From: Hyphomicrobiaceae bacterium
Lineage (GTDB): Bacteria > Pseudomonadota > Alphaproteobacteria > Rhizobiales > Hyphomicrobiaceae
Direction: 5' to 3'
DNA: 64,000 nucleotides
NCBI GenBank assembly: GCA_020638055.1
Contig: JACKJH010000004.1
Location: forward strand, 1 to 64,000
A program made the translations under genes and the position numbers. A model generated the notes under the pieces. That model was given only the letters and a program-made list of their open reading frames with translations. It was not told the DNA's origin and searched no databases. How positions within the stretch are numbered: the stretch's first letter is position 1; each line of letters opens with the position of its first letter. Below, in pieces: positions 35,778 through 44,400 of the stretch.

Positions 35778-35842
35778 CGGCCTTTTAGCGAGTTTTTTTA
35801 CGTGACTGCAAGCCGGCCGGCCAAATCGCCACGAGCGATGAA
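35778..35842 (-). promoter_or_regulatory. SAM-II riboswitch (metA motif)
   Basis: On the minus strand the sequence runs CTCGTGGCGATTTGG, a GC-rich hairpin GGCCGGCCGGC, CTTGCAGTCACG, an A-rich stretch and CTCGCTAAAAGG. These are the conserved blocks of the SAM-II pseudoknot: P1 by CGTG/CACG, the GATTTGG loop, and the GCTAAAAGG tail. SAM-II occurs mainly in alphaproteobacteria upstream of metA, metZ/metX and metC-type genes, which fits the downstream gene. SAM binding is expected to reduce metZ expression. Confidence 0.9.
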
Positions 35843-35965
35843 ATGGGGATTAGACTCCGGTGGCCTTGGCGTCAAGAGGGCCATAGGTTAGAGCGGGAGC
35901 AAGAGGAACGGCTTTGATGCGGCAATGGGTTGCGGGTGCGCAAAAGCAATGCAAGGGGAAGTGAA

Positions 35966-37060
35966 GTGGGTAGCGTCGCGGTGACAGGCATACTGCCGGC
36001 ACAGGCTATCCGTCGTCTGGCGGAAACTGGCCAGGTGCAGCCGGCTGAACCGTTCGGTGCCAAGCAAGTGCAACCGGCGAGCCTTGATCTGAGGTTGGGC
36101 GATGTCGCCTACCGGGTGCGGGCGAGCTTTCTTCCCGGTCCGGGCGTATCGGTTGCGGATCGGCTCAAGGATTTGTCGCTCCACGAAATCGATCTGCGCG
36201 AAGGCGCCGTGCTGGAGACCGGATGCGTATACGTTGCGCCATTGCTTGAGGCGCTTGCATTGTCGGAGGGAATTTCGGCGGCGGCCAATCCGAAAAGTTC
36301 CACGGGACGTCTCGATGTTTTCACGCGTGTGATCGCGGACGGGGTGGCTTCGTTCGATACCATTCCGGAAAATTATTCGGGTGCACTTTATGCGGAGATC
36401 TGCCCGCAGACTTTTCCAATCGTGGTCAGGCGCGGTTCAACTTTGTCACAAATCCGGTTTCGCTGTGGACAGCCGGCGTTAGGTGATAAAGAGCTGGCCG
36501 TACTTCATGCAAGCGACAAGCTCGTTTCTGGTGGGGCTTTGGCGGACATTCACGACGGCATCGCGCTTTCGGTCGATCTTACAGGTGATGCGAAGGGACT
36601 GGTGGGCTTCAAAGCAAAGCGGCACACCGGCTTGGTTGATGTCGACGCGCCAGGGTCGTGCGCTTTGCACGATTACTGGGAGCCAATCCACGTCAAGGAT
36701 GGCAACGGGCTGATCCTCGACCCGGACCAGTTCTACATTCTTGCCTCCAAGGAAGCGGTGCATGTTCCGCCGGGATATGCAGCCGAGATGGTACCGTTCA
36801 ACCCGCTGGTGGGAGAATTTCGCGTTCATTATGCGGGGTTCATGGACCCAGGCTTCGGACATGCGGCTGCGGGAGGCTCAGGCGCGCGGGTTGTGCTTGA
36901 GGTAAGAAGCCACAAGGTCCCGTTCATTCTCGAAGATGGCCAGATTATTGGTCGCCTCATTTATGAGAGGATGAGTGAACTGCCCGAAAAGCTATATGGC
37001 ACGGATCTGGGCTCGAACTACCAAGCGCAAGGGCTGAAACTGTCGAAGCATTTCCGCTGA
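35966..37060 (+). CDS. dcd: dCTP deaminase, long two-domain form
   Basis: 2'-deoxycytidine 5'-triphosphate deaminase of the alphaproteobacterial type, in which two dUTPase-fold halves lie on one chain (364 residues versus about 190 for normal Dcd). First half: QPASLDLRLGDVAYRV, AAANPKSSTGRLDVFTRV, YSGALYAEICPQTFPIVV. Second half: DPDQFYILASKEAVHVP, FMDPGFGHA, FILEDGQIIGRLIYERM. GTG at 35966 is chosen because AAGGGGAA lies before it; ATG-like starts farther up add residues without homology. Divergent from metZ; its promoter must overlap the region upstream of the riboswitch. Confidence 0.93.
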   Translation: MGSVAVTGILPAQAIRRLAETGQVQPAEPFGAKQVQPASLDLRLGDVAYRVRASFLPGPGVSVADRLKDLSLHEIDLREGAVLETGCVYVAPLLEALALSEGISAAANPKSSTGRLDVFTRVIADGVASFDTIPENYSGALYAEICPQTFPIVVRRGSTLSQIRFRCGQPALGDKELAVLHASDKLVSGGALADIHDGIALSVDLTGDAKGLVGFKAKRHTGLVDVDAPGSCALHDYWEPIHVKDGNGLILDPDQFYILASKEAVHVPPGYAAEMVPFNPLVGEFRVHYAGFMDPGFGHAAAGGSGARVVLEVRSHKVPFILEDGQIIGRLIYERMSELPEKLYGTDLGSNYQAQGLKLSKHFR

Positions 37061-37233
37061 TCGCACGGGTTGAAATCACCTGCAAATGCCTTGCAGGCTG
37101 TTGGTTGCCGATCTTTTATCCCACGTTGGAACAGTTGCGGCAAAGTGGCGAATGGCGCCGCCTTGGGTTTGCCGCGATTTAAAACGTAAACTTGCTGTTT
37201 CGCACGCCGCCGATGTCAGGGCACGTGGGACAC

Positions 37234-37332
37234 CAGAGCGCATTCCGGTGGAATCGGATCGGCGCTCTAGCTTCTTGTTTGGTCGCGTTATCTTCGACGA
37301 ACCGGTGTCCACTTCGTCGGAGAATGCTCTAG
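37234..37332 (+). repeat. REP-like two-hairpin unit upstream of opgC
   Basis: Full unit, hairpin 1 with a shortened left arm (CATTCCGGTGGAATCGGATCGG). The opgC open frame runs in phase back through this repeat to 37086, which could mislead a gene caller into an N-terminal extension reading FDEPVSTSSENAL. Confidence 0.9.
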
Positions 37333-37469
37333 CCAACCGGCGATTGAAGACGCCGGGCGCTGGAGTGACGTTGCAGGTTGTTTACTTCGCGTTGCGGGTG
37401 CGGCTAACGGCCTGCCGCTCCAGGCTCTTGGGGCCGTTACATTTTTCCATATCGGGAATTTCGGCTGCC

Positions 37470-38714
37470 ATGCTGGCTAACGGAACCTTAGCAACTAACT
37501 CGCCGCGCACTCGCGACGCGCGTTTGGACATTGCGCGCGGGTTGGCGCTGTTCATAATTTTTGTCGCACACATGCCGATGAATCCGCTGGCGCTGTTGAC
37601 ACCTGGGCGCTTGGGATTTTCCGATTCGGCAGAGATTTTTGTTTTCTGCTCGGGCGCTGCGGCAGCCATGGCGATGGCTCGGGTATTTGATCTGCATGGC
37701 TGGTGGATGGGAACTGCGCGCGTTTTTTTGCGCATTTGGCAGCTCTACTGGGCTCACATTGCCATCTTCCTTGTCGTGCTTGCGACAAACATTCAGTTCG
37801 ATCGTTGGGCTGGCGGCGGTACGAGGTACCTGGACGGCTTCAACCTTGGCAATGTTTTCGGGCCGCATGCCAAGGACGCCATCGTCGGAATCCTGACGCT
37901 TACGTATGTGCCAAACTATTTCGACATATTGCCGATGTATATCGTGCTGTTGGCACTCGTGCCCGTGCTTATGCTGGTGGAACGCGCGGGCAAGTATGCG
38001 GCGGTCGCGCTGGTGATTGCATTGTGGGGTTTGGCGCAAGGCAGACTGATGGACCTTCCGGCCGAACCATGGAGCAATCGCCCGTGGTTCTTCAATCCGT
38101 TTTCCTGGCAGTTGGTGTTCTTCACCGGTTTTGCGTTCGTACGTGGCTGGTTGCCGATGCCGCAGTATGATCGTCGCTTGTTTTTGTCGGCGCTTGGTCT
38201 GCTGGTGGCAGGGGTGGCAATTGCGTTTGAGCCGTTGGTGCATGCGATCGCCTACCCGAAATGGTTTGTGGATGCGATTTCGCCATTGCGCAACAAGACG
38301 TATGAGGGCTTGCTGAGATATGCGCATTTCCTGGCGCTTGCCTATGTTGCTTACGTGCTGGCCGGTGAAGCAGGAAATCGGTTGCGTGGGCGCGCCGCGG
38401 AAATCTGCAGGATCGCGGGGCAGCAGGCGCTCGCCGTCTTTCTGGCCGGGCTTTGGCTGTCGGTTGCGTGCGGTTATCTTCTGCAAAAGGCTGGCGCCGG
38501 TTGGCTATGGGCGATCGTGATCAATGCTGGGGGTATCGCCGCCATGGTCGGCGTTGCATGGTTCGCAGGCTGGATGAAATCCAATCCCTGGCGGCCGTCC
38601 AGCCCTGCCATGAAAACCACACAACTGGGGCAAACAGCAGGGTTGGCTGGATGCAAAACGAGCGCTGCGGGCGTGCGCAGTTCGATGCGGGAAGTGACAG
38701 CAACCAACGGCTAG
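37470..38714 (+). CDS. opgC: OpgC-family membrane acyltransferase-like protein
   Basis: Multi-spanning membrane protein of the OpgC/acyltransferase-3 clan; in relatives OpgC adds succinyl groups to periplasmic glucans. RDARLDIARGLALFIIFVAHM at the N-terminus with the conserved His, SDSAEIFVFCSG, YLDGFNLG and NPFSWQLVFFTGFAFVRGW are family-typical. About ten membrane segments. The start is set at ATG 37470, 415 residues; the frame upstream is repeat DNA. The C-terminal 45 residues are polar. Specific substrate not determined. Confidence 0.88.
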   Translation: MLANGTLATNSPRTRDARLDIARGLALFIIFVAHMPMNPLALLTPGRLGFSDSAEIFVFCSGAAAAMAMARVFDLHGWWMGTARVFLRIWQLYWAHIAIFLVVLATNIQFDRWAGGGTRYLDGFNLGNVFGPHAKDAIVGILTLTYVPNYFDILPMYIVLLALVPVLMLVERAGKYAAVALVIALWGLAQGRLMDLPAEPWSNRPWFFNPFSWQLVFFTGFAFVRGWLPMPQYDRRLFLSALGLLVAGVAIAFEPLVHAIAYPKWFVDAISPLRNKTYEGLLRYAHFLALAYVAYVLAGEAGNRLRGRAAEICRIAGQQALAVFLAGLWLSVACGYLLQKAGAGWLWAIVINAGGIAAMVGVAWFAGWMKSNPWRPSSPAMKTTQLGQTAGLAGCKTSAAGVRSSMREVTATNG

Positions 38715-38984
38715 AGCATCGGGCGACAAATCGAAATCAATTCTGTTTGTCGAGCGGCTGGTCGGGCCAGAAGGAGAGCGATGCCGTGCGTGGCGGGGTC
38801 ACGGACAAATCGCACGACGCACTGGGCGGCCGCCGCTCGCAAACCCGAAGGGCCGAGCGGATTTGCGCCAACCTCGGCGCATCCCGTCTTGCACGTAGCG
38901 CCGCTACGCGCTGCGACGGTCCACTTGATCTTGTCACAAATACGCCTCGGCAGAATGATCCCGATTTATCGACCGATGCTCTAG
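38711..38984 (+). repeat. Complete 274-bp element with 12-bp terminal inverted repeats
   Basis: The ends are CTAGAGCATCGG and CCGATGCTCTAG, a perfect 12-bp inverted repeat. The interior has no open frame with recognisable content and contains smaller palindromes (CGTAGCGCCGCTACG). It starts within the opgC stop region and runs into the next REP-like unit, sharing CTAGAG with it. A diverged partial copy lies at 49-210. It behaves like a MITE-type or mosaic repeat element. Confidence 0.8.
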
Positions 38985-39146
38985 AGCGCATTCCGATCCG
39001 ATGGAATCGGATCGGCGCTCTAGCTACTTGTTTGGCCGCATTTTCTACGACGAACCGGTATCCACTTCGTCGGAAAATGCTTGTCTTCTTGTTTGGTCGC
39101 ATTTTCTGCGACGAACCGGTATCCACTTCGTCGGAAAATGCTCTAA
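38980..39146 (+). repeat. One and a half REP-like units before the dapE stop
   Basis: A full unit (38980-39081) is followed by the spacer and hairpin 2 of another (39082-39146; TCTTCTTGTTTGGTCGC...), lacking its own hairpin 1. The spacer-hairpin 2 duplication is direct evidence of unit loss or partial copying. Confidence 0.9.
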
Positions 39147-39152
39147 CACGCG

Positions 39153-40328
39153 TCAGCCGCTTGCGAAAAAGTCTGATATGAAACGCTCGTAAATGCGGGT
39201 TAATATCTCCAGGTCGGCAATCGGCACGTGTTCGTCGACCTGATGAATGGTTTTATTGACGAGGCCGAATTCAATTACCGGGCAATAATCCTTGATAAAG
39301 CGCGCGTCGGACGTTCCGCCTCCCGTGGTGAGGTCCGGCCGCCGGCCGGTTTCGGCTTCCACGGCAGCGACCATTTTGTCGACGAGCGGGCCTGGTTGGG
39401 TGAGGAAAACGTCGCCCGTGCCGGAGAACGTCAGTTCGAAGCGTGCAGAAACCTCCTGGGCGGCCTTCTGGCAAATGTCGGCGAGATGCACTTCCAATGA
39501 CTTACGATTCCAGGTGTCGTTGTAACGTACATTGAACAGCGCCTCGGCCCGGCCGGGGATGACGTTGGTGGCGGTGTTGGGCACCGAGATGACAGTCACC
39601 ACAAGCCGGGAGGGCTCAAAGTTTTGCGTTCCGTCGTCAAGTTTTTCAGTTGAGAGGCGATCGATGATCCGCGCAAGTTTGGGAACGGGGTTATCCGCCT
39701 TTTGCGGGTAGGCGGCGTGGCCTTGCAAGCCATGGACGATGACCTTGCCGTTGAGTGAGCCACGCCGGCCGATCTTGATTTCATCGCCAAGTGTATTTGG
39801 GTTTGAAGGTTCGCCGACCAGACAGGCGTCGAGTTGCTCGTGCCTTTCCTTCAGCCATTCAAGAACCTTTGCCGTGCCGTTGATCGATGGTCCTTCTTCA
39901 TCACCGGTGATGAGTAAAGATACCGAACCGCTTTCAGGCACTTTATTGCGTTGTTCAAGATGACGCATCGCGGCAGCGATGAAACAGGCAACAGCGCCCT
40001 TCATGTCGACGGCGCCGCGTCCGTACAAAATTCCATCACGAATTTCGGCTGCAAAAGGAGCGATCGTCCAAGCGTCCAGATGGCCCGGTGGTACGACGTC
40101 GGTATGGCCGGCAAAGCAGAGGTTTGGTCCCGCACTGCCGATGCGCGCGTACAGGTTTTCGACATCTGGTGTTCCGGTTTGCGTAAACGTCATGCGTTCG
40201 ACGGTAAAACCGGCAGGTGACAAAACTTCCTGCAGCAGGGTGAGCGCGCCGCCTTCTTCAGGGGTGACGCTCGGGCACCGGATCAGCGCTTGGGCCAACG
40301 CTACCGGATCTTTCACATCAAGCGTCAT
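39153..40328 (-). CDS. dapE: Succinyl-diaminopimelate desuccinylase
   Basis: M20 zinc hydrolase of lysine and cell-wall diaminopimelate synthesis. Metal motifs: FAGHTDVVPPG, GRGAVDMKGAVACF, TGDEEGPSINGT; the dimer domain has GRRGSLNGKVIVHGLQGHAAYP, typical of DapE and not of ArgE. C-terminal ligand in EFGLVNKTIHQVDEH. ATG at 40328 (MTLDVKDPVALAQALI) with AGGACC before it, 391 residues; the longer frame from 40433 overlaps the upstream DUF805 gene. Sixteen bases after that gene, so in one transcript. Confidence 0.95.
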   Translation of the reverse strand: MTLDVKDPVALAQALIRCPSVTPEEGGALTLLQEVLSPAGFTVERMTFTQTGTPDVENLYARIGSAGPNLCFAGHTDVVPPGHLDAWTIAPFAAEIRDGILYGRGAVDMKGAVACFIAAAMRHLEQRNKVPESGSVSLLITGDEEGPSINGTAKVLEWLKERHEQLDACLVGEPSNPNTLGDEIKIGRRGSLNGKVIVHGLQGHAAYPQKADNPVPKLARIIDRLSTEKLDDGTQNFEPSRLVVTVISVPNTATNVIPGRAEALFNVRYNDTWNRKSLEVHLADICQKAAQEVSARFELTFSGTGDVFLTQPGPLVDKMVAAVEAETGRRPDLTTGGGTSDARFIKDYCPVIEFGLVNKTIHQVDEHVPIADLEILTRIYERFISDFFASG

Positions 40329-40344
40329 TTTTCGGTCCTGGTTT

Positions 40345-40848
40345 TTATAACGGTCTAGAGCCAGCATTGGCCTGTGAGGTAGGGGGAGGGCCGCCCTGGG
40401 CAAGGGGGTCAGGGCCATACTGGTTGGGGCCAACGGTACCGCGCAGGAAGCCGTTGTCGATGATTATCACGGCGATGATTGCAGCCAAGCTGGTGACAAA
40501 TGCGATATCCAACTGAGAAGGTGTATGGCTTACAAAAATTATCCGGTTGTGTTCAAGCAACGCAAAGACGAGAAATACAAAGGCGTAGCTGTAGGGAAGA
40601 ATCTGCGGCCAGTTTCGGTCATTGAAACGTTTGACGCATACGGCTGTCTGCGGAATGAGAAACGCGATGCTTAGAAGCGTTTCAGCAAGCGTTGGCCCGG
40701 CACGCGCGATGTCGTCGAAAAACCAGGCGTGCGGATTTGCAAGAAAGGAAAGCGTTACCGAGGCGAGAAGCAGCGCGAGCATGGCCATCCACCACTGCTT
40801 GCGGCCAATGCGTCCATCGAAACTGAAAAAGAGCGTTTTCCAATGCAT
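40345..40848 (-). CDS. DUF805 membrane protein
   Basis: Small inner-membrane protein. The start FFSFDGRIGRKQWW is the signature of DUF805, followed by four hydrophobic segments (AMLALLLASVTL, SIAFLIPQ, YAFVFLVFALLE, AAIIAVIIID) and CVKRFNDRNW, also conserved. ATG at 40848 (MHWKTLF) is preferred to 40929. The C-terminal tail is Pro/Gly-rich (GNQYGPDPLAQGGPPP-like). Function unknown; it precedes dapE in the transcript. Confidence 0.85.
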   Translation of the reverse strand: MHWKTLFFSFDGRIGRKQWWMAMLALLLASVTLSFLANPHAWFFDDIARAGPTLAETLLSIAFLIPQTAVCVKRFNDRNWPQILPYSYAFVFLVFALLEHNRIIFVSHTPSQLDIAFVTSLAAIIAVIIIDNGFLRGTVGPNQYGPDPLAQGGPPPTSQANAGSRPL

Positions 40849-40992
40849 GCTAGGTATTGAAGCCTGATTTGCGGCCTGAATGAACGATAGATAAGCCGGC
40901 GGATCAAGCGGAGTTGTTCTGTTCGGCAACTTTTCCGTCCATGCGGCCGGAATTGAACTTGTTGCAATGTTAAAAGCAACCGCTTCATACGA

Positions 40993-41017
40993 AGAAGGGC
41001 TGCCGTTGGGGCAGCCC
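40993..41017 (-). terminator. Likely terminator downstream of trxA
   Basis: Minus-strand GGGCTGCC, loop, GGCAGCCC then TTCTTCG. A strong GC stem about 70 bases after the trxA stop, with a modest T-run. Confidence 0.6.
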
Positions 41018-41085
41018 GAAATTTTGATGGAAGGCCCTGACGCTCAGGTGAGAGCAAACCGTGCCTCGAACTGCCCGACGTTAGC

Positions 41086-41412
41086 CTATACGGTTACGGA
41101 GCTGTGGATCCAATCTTCCAGGCGTTTTTTCTGAACAAGCGCGCCAGCGTGGGAGGCTGCGACCTGGCCACCCTGGAAGATCATCAGTGTAGGCATGGCG
41201 CGAATGCCATAACGACTGGTCACCTGCGGATTCTGATCGACGTCAAGTTTCACGATCTTGACCTTGCCCTTCATTTCCTCAGCCACCTGGTCAAGAGCGG
41301 GCGCCATTGCTTTGCACGGGCCACACCACTCGGCGAAGAAGTCGACAACCACGGGTTCAGAGGAATTCAGGACTTCTTCTTCGAACGTTTTGTCCGAAAC
41401 AGCATTTGGCAT
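41086..41412 (-). CDS. trxA: Thioredoxin
   Basis: 108-residue thioredoxin with the WCGPC active site in VDFFAEWCGPCKAMAP and the cis-proline region IRAMPTLMIFQGG. Begins MPNAVSDKTFEEEVL. GGAGAA precedes the ATG. It is 71 bases downstream of addA on the same strand, an arrangement also found in other Hyphomicrobiales (addB-addA-trxA). Confidence 0.97.
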   Translation of the reverse strand: MPNAVSDKTFEEEVLNSSEPVVVDFFAEWCGPCKAMAPALDQVAEEMKGKVKIVKLDVDQNPQVTSRYGIRAMPTLMIFQGGQVAASHAGALVQKKRLEDWIHSSVTV

Positions 41413-41483
41413 CGTGGTTCTCCTTTGGGGCCGCCTGCTGGCGGCAGGTTTGTCGGTGATTGAGCGGGAAGTTAGGGACCGGT

Positions 41484-44400
41484 CTAAGTCGCGTCAAGAT
41501 TGGAGGTGTTTAGCTGCCATAACCTGCGCTCATAACTATCAAGTCGAGCTGCGGAAAATTCCATCAAACGTGGTCCGTCGGTCCATAGGATTGCGATTTT
41601 CAAAGCCTTATCGGGGAACAACTGGGCAAGCGCAAGGCGATATGCCGCAAGCTGGTAAAGGTAGGCGTCTGCAACTTTTTCCACATCCGAAGGCGGTGGG
41701 CGGTTGGTCTTGTAATCTATGATGAACACGCGATTACCGTCGATTGCAAGCCGGTCGATCTGGCCGTTAAGTTTGAGCGCAGGTCCGCGGCCTGAGGGGC
41801 GCGGGATTTGAGCTGCTATGGGAACCTCGGCGCGGCTGTCGGGCCCAAACAAGCAGGCAAACTCTGAATTTTCTAAAATTGAAAGCGTTTCAGTAATGAT
41901 GCTCTGGCGTACTTTTGGGCTCAGTTGCTGCCCGCGAGCGGCAACGAATCCTTTGGCGGCGGCATGCCATTTGTCGGCCGGAACTTTCGGCAGATGTTCA
42001 AGCAGCGCGTGAGTCAAAGTTCCGCGCAAAAAACGATTTCCCGATGAGAGCACCCGGGGCGGGGCTGCCGGTGGATCTTCATGGGCTGGCATGCCCTTGC
42101 TAGGCGGTGCAGGCAGTGGGTCGCCAGCTTCATCGACGTCGTAGGGTGCCAGGCGCGATGGGGCGAGCGGCATTGTGAGCGTCTCTTCCCGTGGCGCGTG
42201 TGCAAGTGCCCAGGGTTCAAGTGGCGTCGCTGTCTGCAGTTCTGACAGCGAGCTTTTGCGTCTGCGGGCGACAGCGGATTGGGATGTCTCAATGCGCCTT
42301 ACGGTATTACCTTGCGAATTGGTCGCTTCCACAAGAGCATTTTCAAGCCCAGACAGGATAAGGTCATACCAGCAGTCGGCTGGTCGTTTCTTTTTGCCTT
42401 CGAAGCCTGAGACGTATAACCGGTCGCGCGCCCGGGTCATGGCAACATAGAGGAGCCGGTTCAATTCTTCCTGCTCACGGTCTTTCACCTTCTGGTCGCC
42501 GGTCGCGATCGGTGCGAGGTCTTTTGAATCCTTGATCTTCCAAATGAACGCGGGCGGCGCTTGTTCAGATGCGTGCGGTAGTGCAAGCGGCACGAGGCTT
42601 GAGCGGCGGCCAGCGGCTGACGTTGTGCATGTGTCGGGGAGGAAAACAACTGGCGCTTCGAGCCCCTTGGCGCCATGCACGGTCATGATGCGGACCTCGT
42701 CGCGTCCGTGGTCCATGTCGCGTTTGATCTGGCGGGTGCTTTCTCGCAAGTAGACGAGGAAGCCAGTGAGTGATGGCGGGGCTTCATCATCAAATGCGAT
42801 TGCCAGGTTGATCAGTTCATCAATGCCGTCGGCAGCTTCGGGCCCCAGTCTGCCGAGCAGTTTTTGGCGCATGCCGTCGCGGTCCAAAACGCCAGTGAGG
42901 AATTCGTATGGGGGCAAAAAATCGGCGCGGCGGCGCCAGTCGCGTAGCAGGCTGGCGGCGCTCTCATAGGCTGGTTGGCGGTCGCGTTGGTCCAGTAGTG
43001 CTTTCCAGAGTGTTCCCTTGCGGCCGTGGGCTATTGCCAGCAGATCATCATCATCAAAGCCGAACAGCGGGCTTTTGAGAACATTGGCGAGGGCGAGATC
43101 GTCTTCCGGCAGGGTTAGAAAGTCACCGAGTGCGATAAGGTCTTGTACTGCTATCTGGTCAGCCAGCGAGAGTCGGTCTGCACCGGCAACTGCTATGCCG
43201 CGCGACTTCAATGCGGCAACCATGGGATGTGCGAACGGATGACGTTTGCGGACCAGTATCAGGATGTCGCCAGGTGTGATGGGCCGGTCTTCGGAGAGCA
43301 GGCGCTCGCCGCTTTCGGTCATCTCCTTTATTCGGTCTGCGATACGTTCAGCCAGCCGCACGGCTGGTGCAATCTCACCGGTGCCTTCATCGGGTGTCCA
43401 GGCATCAAGGGTTTCAGCTTTTCCGGCTTTTTCGGTATCCCAGATTTCGACAAGACCGGCGTGGCCAATGCGGTGGGCGGCATGGGCGATTGGGTTGGTC
43501 GTGCTCGCACCCGTTTGATTGCTGGTAGTGGCGGTCAGGCCGGGCGTGCGCTGAGCGTCGGCGAACACGCGGTCGACGGCGTTCAGGATCGGCGCCACTG
43601 TGCGGAACGACAGCGTTAGAGGTATATCATGCCAAGGCACGCCGGCAGCTTTGGCGTGCTTGCGGAATACATTCCCCATACGCGCGAACTCTTCAGGGCG
43701 TGCGCCTTGAAACGAGTAGATTGATTGTTTTTCATCGCCTACCGCAAACAACGTGCGTGCAGGTGGGGCAGGCAGACCGCTTGAAGTGTCTATGCCATTT
43801 GACGCTGAGGCGGTTGTGACTGGTGGCCAATCCTCTCGCGTACCCGATCCTGCAAAGAATTCCGCGGCGAGTGATTCCACGATGCGCCATTGCTGGGGGC
43901 TTGTGTCCTGGCTTTCATCAACGAGAATGTGATCCAGGCCGCCGTCGAGTTTGTAGAGCACCCACTGCGCAGCTTCAGAGGTGCGCAAAAGGCCGACGGT
44001 GTGGCGAATGAGATCTTCGAAATCGAGCGCGGCACGACGTGCCTTGAGGCTTGAGAAGCGTGTCAAAACTGCATCCGCGAGGCGCATAAGCGATATTGTC
44101 GCTTCGATCACGTCGAGCGCGCGGCGCTTATCGGTGAGAGCTGCAAACCGGTCACGCGCATCTCGTAGCTTTTGGGTTAGAACCGGTTCTGTTTCGCAAA
44201 CCGCCTTAAGGCAGAACCTGCTATCGGCGCGTGGCGTCATTGATTTGGTCAGATAGACTCTGGATAGTGCTTCCAGCCGTGCCGATTCCTCTTGGGCATT
44301 GAGTGCATCGGTTATGTTGTCTGCTATCTCCTGGTCGACAGTGCTGCTTTGTGCCAACACGTCGCGGGCGCGCCTGAGGAATTCGTCTGGCAAGAGCGAC

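Noticed and set aside
37086..37469. N-terminal extension of the OpgC frame
   Set aside because: The frame runs through a REP-like unit (peptide FDEPVSTSSENAL, which recurs wherever the repeat is read in this phase); the OpgC homology begins just after ATG 37470.
37488..38486. 332-codon minus-strand frame opposite opgC
   Set aside because: A shadow of the membrane-protein gene; rich in Arg, Gln and His without any domain.
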